This document shows, in pieces, positions 52,784-62,708 of a stretch of 64,000 nucleotides of DNA (positions are counted from its first letter, which is position 1; every line of letters starts with the position of its first letter). Both the position numbers and the translations under genes were made by a program. Source of the stretch: Plantago ovata (Eukaryota; Streptophyta; Magnoliopsida; Lamiales; Plantaginaceae); assembly GCA_028274465.1 (NCBI GenBank), contig CM051458.1, positions 53,309,253 through 53,373,252 on the forward strand. Direction: 5' to 3'. A model generated the notes under the pieces. The model searched no databases, was not told the origin of the DNA, and saw nothing but the letters and a program-made list of their open reading frames with translations.

Positions 52784-54697
52784 GAGAACAACATCCCCCA
52801 TCCCAGGTGTAGACGCCGGCATAACTACAAAGTTGGTGTACACAGAAGCTTCACCAATCTTAACCAATACGTTCTTGACAACGCCTTCGGGTCTCACAAA
52901 GGATCCATCCGCCAATTGCACAATAGCCTTATGCTCAGATAGTTTTCCAAGGCTACTCTTCTCAAACGCATTCATTGGGAGCACATTAGAGTAAGATCCC
53001 GTATCTAGTGTAGCACGAACATCTTCAAGTTCACCAATCCCGACCTTAACATCGAAACTTTGAGGGATTGGCTCGGGATCCTCTTTCTCCTCTTCACTCT
53101 CATCAGAACCAAGGTCCTTCTCTTCTTCCTTGGCCAGTGGGGGTTCTTCATCCTTGCAACGCTCACACTTAGCAACCTTCTTGATGGTGATTTCTACAGG
53201 AAGATCACCCACCAAGGTAATGGACATCGACTTCTCAGTGTTGCTAGGCAACTTCCCTTGCTCCCTACTTGCTCCACGGTCAATCAACTCTTGCATCTTT
53301 TGATGGGCAAGCCTATTGCTCTCTTCCAATCGATCAAGCCTTGCCCTAGTCTTCTCAGAATCTTCTTCATAACGTTTAAGAAAACTTTGGGTGTGATCAA
53401 CCATGTTTTGCAAGTTCTCCATGAGTAGAGCTGTCTTCGACTTCGGTTGCTGTTTGGGAGCGGGATTTTCGCAGTGATCATTACCATAGTTAAGCCTACT
53501 ACGGTTTTTGTTAGGGCCATAAGTTTGGCTAGCCGGTGCATATCCTTGATTGTTCCGGAACCCTCTTCTCCAAAATCCACCTCGAGGATTCCTACCGTCT
53601 TGTCCGTAGCTAGCTTCTTGAGTACCAAATTCCGTAGCAAAGGCTTCCTCTTCGCCTCCTTGAACCCAATTGCCATCATCATAGGCAAGCTCCGATCTAC
53701 ACATATGAGCTCCATGCCCATAGTTCTTGCATATTCGGCAAACCTCATTTGACATGGATGTTCCGGCGGAGTTCTTGAGGACTTGTTTCAACTCATTGGT
53801 AAAGCACTCGAATCGATCCCCATTACCCCCATACATAGGGGCTTCCTGAGTAGGTGGAGCTTCAGGTCCACGTCTCCTAACCATTGCTCTTGGATCCTTG
53901 AATTGCGAACCCTTAGCAAGCCTTTCGAAAACCGCCCAGACGGCTTCCGCGGTTTCCTTCAAAATATTGCCACGGCATTGGAAATCCACCACTTGTTGGT
54001 TCTCGAATGTTAGTCCATTGTAGAAGTGCTGGACAAGATCCGAAAGCTCAAAACCATGGTGAGGGCACTTGTTCATGAGGTCTTGGAACCTCTCAAACGC
54101 AGTGTAGATGGTCTCATCATAGTCTTGTTTGAACCCAGTGATTTGCGCCTTAAGCGCGGTAGTCAAGGTGTGAGGGAAGTATTTCTCCATGAATGCTGAA
54201 AAAACCTTTTCCCAAGTGTCCAGCGATCCCGCTGGTAGAGAACTCAACCATGACATGGCTCTGTCGCCAAGCCCCATAGCAAAAACCTTCATTCTTAACT
54301 CATCCGTTGTTATTTCAGCTCCGGGTCGTGGGAGTTGATTGACGAAATCATCGATATCGTGCAAGTACCCCATCACATCTTTCCTTGCTAAGCCATAGAA
54401 CCTCGGAAGTTGTTGGAACGCGTGGTTTTTTATTTCCAGATCTCGAGTTGCAGGCGAAAGAACAATCGCCGGTCCGTTCATACGATCCATGGAGGGTTGA
54501 ACCCATGCTTTCAGTGGTCTAGCTTCTGCCATTAAGACGATTTCCTTAAAAAGACTGTGTAGAGATTCAGAGAATTCGGTATCCTCTATTTCCTCTAGTT
54601 CACGTCGTCGAAGTAGTCGCCTTCTTTGGTGGTAGACTACGTCGATTTCAGTGATTGATTCAGCAAGCGGTGTTCCCCTAGATCGTGTACTTCGCAT
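52784..54697 (-). CDS. gag-pro: gag-protease of element B (open up to the A insertion)
   Basis: 638 codons without a stop from the ATG at 54697 (MRSTRSRGTPLAESITEIDV) to the point where A is inserted within the VVLLGR strand of the protease. Gag core (SLDTWEKVFSAFMEKYFPHT), zinc knuckle CRICKNYGHGAHMC (about residue 322), Arg/Gly-rich segment, coiled coil, acidic linker, protease DTG (about residue 560). The only visible lesion is the insertion itself. Such a long intact Gag-Pro without any RT suggests recent selection or recent origin. Confidence 0.92.
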
Positions 54698-54829
54698 ACA
54701 CTATCTGTAACAAGCTAAGAAATGAGTATCAGAGAGAAAAATAAAAACTACTAAAAGTAGGAATTGAATGATGAAAATATAAAAACTAAACAGAAAAAAG
54801 GAGTATAGTCGCCGGCAGCGGCGCCAATT

Positions 54830-55992
54830 TGATGAACCGGAATTTGTCAGATTCAAATTAATCAAATAAATTTGTTTTTAGCCAAAGGCAATTCACAACT
54901 AAAATGAAAACCGTAGTGTAGCAGTAAAATAACCTCGAGTGTCGATCTCTAAGGACTATAACTAGCTTTATCTAATCTAACTTAAACTATAAAATTAACA
55001 AACGACTTAGCACAGGTTTTTCTTATCAAGATAATGGAAGTTAGTGATAGTATGATCATTAAAAGCATAGTGGGTTAATAATCATGCATGAAGTACCCGA
55101 TCGTTTTGCATAGAGATCTTTGATCATGAATTGTCCAATGTGTTCCGTTTTATTCAACACTACGAATATAGAGGGCTTAGATAGATCAAAGAAATATAGC
55201 AATAACTCAAAGTCTGATTCGCATTACCGCCATCATGCACAATTAAGAACCCTCGCTAAGAAATCACATACTATCACCAACGATAGATTTAGCTACTCAT
55301 AGATGTCATTCAATAAACAGAAATCATAGCAAGATTGAATGAAAACATGTTGAAAGATATATAAATATAAATAGAAAAATTGTGAGATACAATGTTACCG
55401 AAGGTTGTCAATCTCCGAAGAATCGCGATCTCACAAGCTCCAAATCGATAAGAAAAATTGTCTCCTATGCTAAGAATTCCCAGAACAGGCTCTGGAGAAT
55501 TCCTACCTAAAACTAATGAGAAAGGTATGAAAAAAGGTCTGAGAAAGTATGAAAAAACGTAGAGAAACTGCAACTATATATAGGAGTTCGGCACCGGGCG
55601 AACCGCCAGGTGTGGGGCAAACCGACCCACATCCCGGGCGAATCGCCCGGGAGCTTCAGTCGGCGAGAGATGCGTTTTGGATTTCTTTTCCTTTTCGGAC
55701 TCGGTTTTTGCCTTCTAGTGACCTTTTAGCCTTCAGACTCGACCCCTAGACTTCAAATCCTTCTGGAATCTTCTAGACACTCCAAAAATGTCTTCGGAAC
55801 ACCGATTCTTCATTCTCTTCAATATAATTGCCCGGAAAACCACGTTTTCACATAAAACCTGTAAAATGCAAACTAAAGGGAAACGTGACACTATTCTAAT
55901 AAAATGCACTAGAATATAGCTAAATTATCATGGAGGATAGCTAAAATAGGTGAAAAAAGACTCGAATGGAAGTGTAAAATACACGTTCATCA
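54830..55992 (-). repeat. B 5' LTR
   Basis: 1163 bp, TGATGAACCGG to CACGTTCATCA (8-bp terminal inverted repeat). Palindromes 55588-55652, single CTTCGTAGTG-type unit. The adjacent PBS (54809-54827) is degenerate (CGCTGCCGGCGA in place of CGTTGCCGGGGA). Confidence 0.92.
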
Positions 55993-56215
55993 ATCTGAAG
56001 GTAGAAAAACGGGGTTTTTCCCCTTTTTCCTCATTTCTTCATCTTCACTCTCTTACTCCTAAAATTCCAAAAAATCAAAATTTCTTCAATCTTTCATAAA
56101 ACCTTCAATCTTCCACCAAATTTTGTGTTCTATAGCTTCCATCGAAGTCCATTACGTGCTCCTTCTTTTCATCCGAACAAATTTCTTCCTAGTTCATTCA
56201 TTAGTCGGATCTGAG

Positions 56216-56766
56216 GTAATTTCATATGAACCCTAATATTTCAAATTTGGCGGTTTTTTGATTTATGCTTCAACTAAGGTTGTATGATGTATGGGTTGAT
56301 TGTTTGTGTGATTAGAAACGTTATTCACTATCAATTGCATGTTCAATTATGCTTGGTTTGATGGTTTGAGGATTTTGCCTACTAGATGTCTATGTCTCGT
56401 TTTGCATTACTTCTTTTCCTTCCATTCCATGTTTATGGTTGTGTTTATTGATGTGATAATGATGGACATGATGGTAGAATGCATGATTGATGAGTTTAAG
56501 GATTTATGATGCTAGATTTTTTGCTACTATGGTATGAATTGAGCCTTATGATTTAAGGCTATTTGTTGTCTAGCAAGAGCATAATATGATATGTGCATGT
56601 CGAAGTTATATTGGTATGTTGCATGTTGGTTCTAAAAGTAGCTAGACTAGACATGGAGGTTTTGAGAAGTTCGATTGTTGTTGTTATCACTTGTGTGTTT
56701 CACTCTTGCATTTGCATATGCATAAGTCTGTTTTGTGTCATACAAGATACTAATTGATGTTTGTAG
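56216..56766 (+). other. 5'-UTR intron of ORF2 (element C, 551 nt)
   Basis: CTGAG/GTAATTTC donor and GATGTTTGTAG/GAACCATG acceptor, T-rich. The exon before it (about 56000-56215) is pyrimidine-rich leader. Confidence 0.78.
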
Positions 56767-56771
56767 GAACC

Positions 56772-58106
56772 ATGCCTCCACGTGACAAAAAGAAAGCTGG
56801 CTCGTCTAAGAGCAAGAAGGGTAACGGGTTAGCATCAAGCTCCCAAACTTCCCATGAGCTGTTCGAGTTGTCCCTTGCCGCAATCGACGTCCGTCAAAGG
56901 CTCGAAGCAGAGCTAGCTCAAGGTGGGCGATCAATTATACCGGACAGAAGGATCGACATTCCGGATGGACTTGCTAACAGGCCAGGTTACAGGACGCTCT
57001 CCCGTCTGGCAAGAAGGAGGAATTGGGGTTGGTTTACTTCCAACCGATTTAAGGGGTACGATACGAGCCTCCTCCATGAGTTTTATGCTGGGTACACTGA
57101 TCTTGACGGGAAGGAGGGGGTACTCGTTCGAGGCGTAATTGTGCCATGGACGTCGGCCTCAATTTCTGCATTTATCCATTTTGGGGAACGGGAGTTCACC
57201 GGAAGCAACCACTCCTACGTGTATTCGAGGGCCACTAGGGGAATTGGAAGTGACATCACAGAAGTGATTTGCAACAGGGAATATGTGTATCCAGATACCG
57301 GGGCACAACCTGGACGAATCCATCAGAGTGACCTTAGTATCGAGGCTAAGGTGGTTATGAAATTTTGCATTTTCAACTTGATCCCTAGAATGAATGACAC
57401 GTGGATACAGCCGAATTATGCTGAGCTCATCTATTGCTTGATGGGCAAGCATTGTATTGACATCGGTCAGATCATGTACACAGAGTATGAGCGTCATTGG
57501 GAGAAGAAGAAGAAGCCCTTCATTTTTCCGAGCTTCATCACAACATATTGCAAATATCACGGGGTTGAGGACATTGATGAGGGGGATTGCGAGGTCGCTG
57601 CCCTTTCCCCTTCAACTATTGATGTGCAACTGAGTAGGTATCAAATGAAGAACCCCACAGCTGCTGCTGCTGATGTTGAAGCTTCCCTCCAACAGACTGA
57701 TTCTGACAATGATAATGATGATGAGGAGGATAGGGATGCTATGGAAGTTGACGATGGCCGAGTTCCTATCCCGGATATTCCTTTTGTCCGTAGAGCGCCA
57801 CATGCACCGCCTCGAGTACCACATGGGTCTCAAGGTTTTGACTTCTCTGATTTTCGAGCCCACTTCGATGCTAGTATTGCAACCTTGACCACTTCTGTCC
57901 AAGGGTTGCAACGTAACCTCGATGGACACATTGCCCAACGCAACCGCGATTGGAAAATAATTGAGGAGCATCGCCGGAATGAGAGGGAGATAATGTGGGA
58001 GCAGCAACAGCTCATCCGTCAGCAACAGGAGGCCCTACAGCAGTCCAATGATCTCCTGTCTGACATGTGGAGAGACTATTATGGGGATTACAATCCCGAT
58101 AATTAG
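56772..58106 (+). CDS. Intact ORF2, plant-transposon-protein-like (element C)
   Basis: 444 codons with no lesion. The ATG at 56772 is 5 bp after the intron acceptor; an in-frame ATG at 56754 lies inside the intron and is less likely. Basic Lys/Ser head (MPPRDKKKAGSSKSKK), then a domain at about residues 35-270 with TSNRFKGYDTSLLHEFYAGY, VRGVIVPWTSASISAFIHFG, LSIEAKVVMKFCIFNLIPRM and KKPFIFPSFITTYCKYHGVE, an acidic linker (DNDNDDEEDRD), and a C-terminal Gln-rich coiled coil. The pattern fits the 'putative plant transposon protein' family (Transposase_32) found in many plant LTR elements. No catalytic triad can be pointed to. Likely nuclear or RNA/DNA-binding (inference). Confidence 0.85.
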   Translation: MPPRDKKKAGSSKSKKGNGLASSSQTSHELFELSLAAIDVRQRLEAELAQGGRSIIPDRRIDIPDGLANRPGYRTLSRLARRRNWGWFTSNRFKGYDTSLLHEFYAGYTDLDGKEGVLVRGVIVPWTSASISAFIHFGEREFTGSNHSYVYSRATRGIGSDITEVICNREYVYPDTGAQPGRIHQSDLSIEAKVVMKFCIFNLIPRMNDTWIQPNYAELIYCLMGKHCIDIGQIMYTEYERHWEKKKKPFIFPSFITTYCKYHGVEDIDEGDCEVAALSPSTIDVQLSRYQMKNPTAAAADVEASLQQTDSDNDNDDEEDRDAMEVDDGRVPIPDIPFVRRAPHAPPRVPHGSQGFDFSDFRAHFDASIATLTTSVQGLQRNLDGHIAQRNRDWKIIEEHRRNEREIMWEQQQLIRQQQEALQQSNDLLSDMWRDYYGDYNPDN

Positions 58107-59600
58107 TCTTTTCACATGTCCGTTCTCAGCCGACCGAGGCCAGACCGTTCGGTAACATCTGGTATCACTTTTTATTTACTCATTCTCTTTTGCTAGGGAC
58201 TAGCTTACGTTTCATGAGGGGGATGGGATGTGAACCGTGATGTTGAGTATGGTATCTTGTATTTTGTTTGCATTTGCATTTGCACGTTTACCGCTTTCTT
58301 AGTATTTAGTTGCATACACTACATTCATCCTAGTCTAGTCTTGCATGTTTTTGTGTGGAGTTTATTGCCAAATTTTTTGAACTTTTTTATTGGGTAGATT
58401 AACTAATTATGACATTAATCAAATGCTTCATCTCTATGTATATGTTTGAGGTTTTTCTCGCTTGGCTTGTCACATTTATGTTTGCACTTAGTTAAGCTTG
58501 GTAGTCTCGACATCACTTAGTGGTGTTTTCTCTACTGCGGTTCACGAAGGCCTTTATAATAGGATGATGCATGTTAGGATCTTATGGTTGTTTTCCCGAG
58601 TAATTATGTACCTAAGAGGCAACAAGTCTTCACCTTGCTTTGAGATTGCTAAATGCCTAGGAAGGAGGTAGTGTGAGATTGTGTGATCCTTTGTTTACAA
58701 CCTATTCTTTCAAATAGGTTTGGGGAGGGGGTTACGCTATCATTAGACTTGTTTTTCGATTTTGAGTGTGTGTTGTGAGTTTATTTCCCTTTATTGTAAA
58801 GTTTGTACTCCAACCTATTCTTTTGAATAGGTTTGGGGAGGTCATTTGTGTGTCATTTTAATTTCTTTTCCGTTATGCTACTGCTGGCTAAAAATAAAGA
58901 AAAAGAAAAATTCCAGAAAAAAAAAACTGGAAAAGAAAAAGAATAAAAAAGAAAAGACCCCAAAAAAGCAAGGAAGGGTCCAAAAAAAAGAGAGCCAAAA
59001 AGCAGTTTAGCAAAGCGTTTGTCTCATTTTTCAATTCTTGTAATGTTCGTAATCGAGTTGTAATTTTTTGTCTTTTATTTGTTTGAGTGTCATCGGTTCT
59101 AAGACCACCCTCGTCCTGCCATTCAGGAAGTGGTGATTAGCTTAAGGCTTTGCTTGAGAGATGGGTAGAATAGGGGAGTGTTATCTTTTTTAGGGAACCC
59201 TCCTTCGTTTGATGAGAGCCAATATTGGTTCGACCTCTTTGAGGAAAAGTCTTAACTTGGTGAACAGTAGTAAGTCCTAAGTTTCATAGGCACGGGACAA
59301 CCATTCGTATTTTAACATGTTTCATTACGTCGTCACTGACTAGGTCCAGGTAGAGAATGTTACGAGAGACTATCTTGATTGACATATGTGCATATGTGAA
59401 TGTGTATGAGTCAATCGAGGCATTCTTCAACCAATATCCATGTTATGATTTGTATGATTTTTGTTCATATGTTTTTTAATAGATTCAATAGAATAGTTCA
59501 TTTCGTTTGGCATGAGACTCCATTTTTTGTGTTGTATTGTTTTTTGCATTAGAGTCTAGCTTAGTTGCTTGAGGACAAGCAAAGGTTCGGTTTGGGAATT
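58107..59600 (+). mobile_element. C tail
   Basis: Common tail: two hairpins, each with one stem mismatch (58699-58720, 58812-58833), purine tract (58889-59000), degenerate polypurine tract (GGTTTGGGAATTT). No gene. Confidence 0.85.
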
Positions 59601-60798
59601 TTATGAACGTGTATTTTACACCTTCATTCGAGTCTTTTTTCACCTATTTTGCTATCCTCTATGTTAATTTAGCTATATTATAGTGCATTTTATTAGAATA
59701 GTGTCACGTTTCCCTTTAGTTTGCATTTTACAGGTTTTAGGTGAAAAACGTGGTTTTCCGGGCAATTATATTGAAGAGAACGAAGAATCGGTGTTACGAG
59801 GACATTTTTGGAGTATCTAGAAGATTTCGGATGGGATTTGAAGTCTAGGGGTCGAGTCTGAAGGCTAAAAGGTCACTAGAAGGAAAAAACCGAGTCCGAA
59901 AAGCAAAAGAAATCCAAAAACGCGTCGAAAACGCGTCTCTCGCCGACTGGAACTCCCGAGCGGTTCGCCCGGGATGTGGGGCGATTCGCCCCACAACAGG
60001 CGGTTCGCCCGGTGTGTGTGGCGACTCGCCCCACGCTTGCCGAACTCCTATATATAGTTGTTGTTTCTCTACGTTTTTTAATACTTTCTCAGACCTTTTT
60101 CCACACCTTTCTCATTAGTTTTAGGTAGGAATTCTCCATAGCCTGTTCTGGGAATTCTTAGCATAGGAGACTATTTTTCTTATCGATTTGGAGCTTGTGA
60201 GATCGCGATTTTTCGGAGATTGACAACCTTCGGTAACATTGTATCTCAGAATTTTCTATTTATATTTATATCTTTCAACATGTTTTCATTCAATCTTGCT
60301 ATGATTCTGTTGATTGCATGACTTCTATGAGTAGCTAAATCTATCGTTGGTGATAGTATGTGATTTCTTAGCGAAGGGTTATTAATTATGCATGATGGCG
60401 GTAATGCGAATCAGACTTTGAGTTATTGCTTTATTTCTTTGATCTATCTAAGCTCTCTATCTTCGTAGTGTTGAATAAAACGGAACACATTGGACAATTC
60501 ATGATCTTAGATCTCTATGCAAAACGATCGGGTACTTCATGCATGATTATTAACCTGCTATGCTTTAAATGATCATACTATCACTAACTTCCATTATATT
60601 GATAAGAAAAACCTGTGCTAAGTCGTCTGTTGATTTTATAGTTTAAGTTAGATTAGATAAAGCTAGTTATAGTCCTTAGAGATCGACACTCGAGGTTATT
60701 TTACTACTACACTACGGTTTTCGTTGTAGTTGTGAATTGTCTTTGGCTAAAAACAAATTTATTTGATTAATTTCAATCTGACAAATTCCGGTTCATCA
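59601..60798 (+). repeat. C 3' LTR
   Basis: 1198 bp, starting TTATGAACG (the usual TG is TT here) and ending GGTTCATCA. Palindromes 59955-60035, TATA box about 60049-60058. Confidence 0.9.
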
Positions 60799-60851
60799 GC
60801 ATACGCATGAATCTGTTTTATGTTGTACAAGATACTAATTGTTGCTTGTAG
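60799..60851 (+). other. End of ORF2 intron, element D
   Basis: Last 53 nt of the family's ORF2 leader intron (ATACTAATTG ... CTTGTAG), directly after the C LTR. Confidence 0.75.
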
Positions 60852-60856
60852 GTACC

Positions 60857-61149
60857 ATGCCACCACGTGACAAGAAGAAAGCTGGCTCGTCTAAAAGCAA
60901 GAAGGGCAGCTTCAAGCTCCCAACCTTCCCATGAGTTATTTGAGTTGTCACTTTCTACGATCGACGTCCGATTGAGGCTCGAAGCAGAGCTTGCTCGAGG
61001 TGGACGATCGACCATTCCATGATAGAAAGGATTGAAATTCCAGACGGCCATGCTAACCGACCGGGTTACAAGGTGCTCTCTCGTTTGGCAAAGAAGAGAA
61101 TTGGGGTTGGTTTACATCCAACCGTTTCAAGGGGTATGATAAGAGCCTC
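60857..61149 (+). pseudogene. ORF2 N-terminal fragment, element D
   Basis: ATG at 60857 with the MPPRDKKKAGSSKSKKG head. Frameshifts follow: a deletion after the head, and a TGA around 61020. It is homologous to ORF2 of C up to GYD, then is cut by the LTR of H at 61150. The expected TSD is GCCTC (61145-61149), whose partner lies outside the window. Confidence 0.85.
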
Positions 61150-62486
61150 TGATGAACGTGTACTTTACACTTTCATTCGAGTCTTTTTCACCAATTTAGC
61201 TATCCTCTAGGTTAATTTAGCTTATATTTTAGTGCATTTTATTAGAATAGTGTCACGTTTCCCTTTTCTTTGCATTTTTCAGACTTTAGGTGAAAAACGT
61301 GTTTTTAGGGGCAATTATGTTGAAGAGAATGAAGATTCGGTGTTTCCTGGTCATCCGTGGCGTATCTACAAGGTTCCGGATGAGATTTGAGGTCTAGGGG
61401 TCGAGTTTCAAGGCTTAAAGGTCACTAGAAGGCAAAATCCGAGTCCGAAAAGGAAAAGAAGACAAAAAACGCGTCCACCGCCACTGGAGTTCCCAGGGCG
61501 GTTTGCCTGGGATGTGGGGCGGTTCACCCCACGCCAGGCGGTTCGCCCGGCATCTGGGGCGGTTCGCCCCACGTCGTTCGAACTCCTATATATAGTTTCG
61601 CTCTCAACAACTGTTCCGAATGCAATCAGGAAAAGGTAATTGTCTCCATTAGGAAATTAATTCCTATTTGAATTCAATTCCTATTCGAATTCCTTTAGGT
61701 TTAGCTGCAAATTGAAGGCTATATAAAGGGGTGATTATTGCATGCTCATTGGCATACTTTCTCAGACCTTTTTTCATACCTTTTCACATAGTTTTAGATA
61801 GGAATTCTCCAGAGCCTGTTCTGGTATTTCTTAGCATATGAGACTATTTTTCTTATCAATTTGGAGGATTATCTCGCTTGTGAGTTCACAATTCTTCGGA
61901 GATTGACAACCTTCGTCGGTAACATTGTATCTCATGATTTTTCTATTTATATTTATATCTTTCAACATGTTTTCATTCAATCTTGCTTTGATTTCTGTTG
62001 ATTGCATGACATCTATGAGTAGCTAAATCTATCGTTGGTCATAGTATGTGATTTCTTAGCTAGGGTTCTTAATTATGCATGATGGCTGTAACGCGAATCA
62101 GACTTTGAGTTATTGCTTTATTTCTTTGATCTATCTAAGCCCTCTATCTTCGTAGTGTTGAATTTAACGTAACACATTGGACAATTCATGATCTTAGATT
62201 TCTATGCAAAACGATCGGGTACTTCATGCATGATTATTAACCTGCTATGCTTTGAATGATCATACTATCACTAACTTCCATTATCTTTGATAAGAAAAAT
62301 CTGTGCTAAGTCGTCTGTTGAGTTTATAGTTGAAGTTAAATTAGATAAAGCTAGTTATAGTCCTTATAGATCGACACTCGAGGTTATTTTACTGCTGCAC
62401 TACGGTTTTCGTTGTAGTTGTGAATTGCCTTTGGCTAAAAACAAATTTATTTGATTAATTGAGTCTGACAAACTTTCGGTTCATCA
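61150..62486 (+). repeat. H 5' LTR with extra promoter-like insert
   Basis: 1337 bp, longer than its relatives because of an extra segment of about 150 bp (about 61597-61752), placed just after the normal TATA box (61587-61595). It contains AATTCCTATT-type repeats and a second TATA box, GGCTATATAAAGGGG (61717-61731). Confidence 0.9.
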
Positions 62487-62708
62487 AATTGGCGCCGTTG
62501 TCGGGGACTATACTCCTTTTTTCTGTTTAGCTTATTTATATTTTCAGCATTCAATTCCTAGAATTAGTAGTTTAGTTTATTTTGTTTTTTTTCTTGATAC
62601 TATTTTCAAATTTATCTCGATTTATCGTCGAATTTCAGATTTGGCGATTTCTAACAGGACTGATTTTCGGTTGTGAGTTACTTCTGTCACAGATATTCAT
62701 GTCTTGTG
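62487..62708 (+). other. H leader
   Basis: PBS followed by AT-rich leader. From about 62575 it no longer matches the leaders of A, B and E, consistent with loss of the Gag N-terminus. It resembles the F leader in the stretch GTTTTGAGTTACT / TTGTGAGTTACT. Confidence 0.5.

Larger units (their letters stand above)
39156..55992 (-). mobile_element. Athila-like element B (carries A in its protease)
   Basis: Minus-strand element with TSD ATCTG (39151-39155 and 55993-55997). 5' LTR 54830-55992, 3' LTR remnant 39156 to about 40157. It has gag-protease, the palindrome array, the 5'-UTR intron, an ORF2 remnant and the common tail. Element A interrupts it at 43876-52783. B lies in the region just upstream of ORF2 of element C. 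Confidence 0.92.
55998..60798 (+). mobile_element. Athila-like element C, 3' half
   Basis: From the B insertion site (just after where the palindrome array should be) through leader exon, intron, ORF2, tail and 3' LTR. The 5' half must lie left of 39151, i.e. in or beyond the gap. It abuts the ORF2 leader intron of element D at 60799, which suggests C was inserted there. The expected left TSD (GCATA) cannot be checked. Confidence 0.8.
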
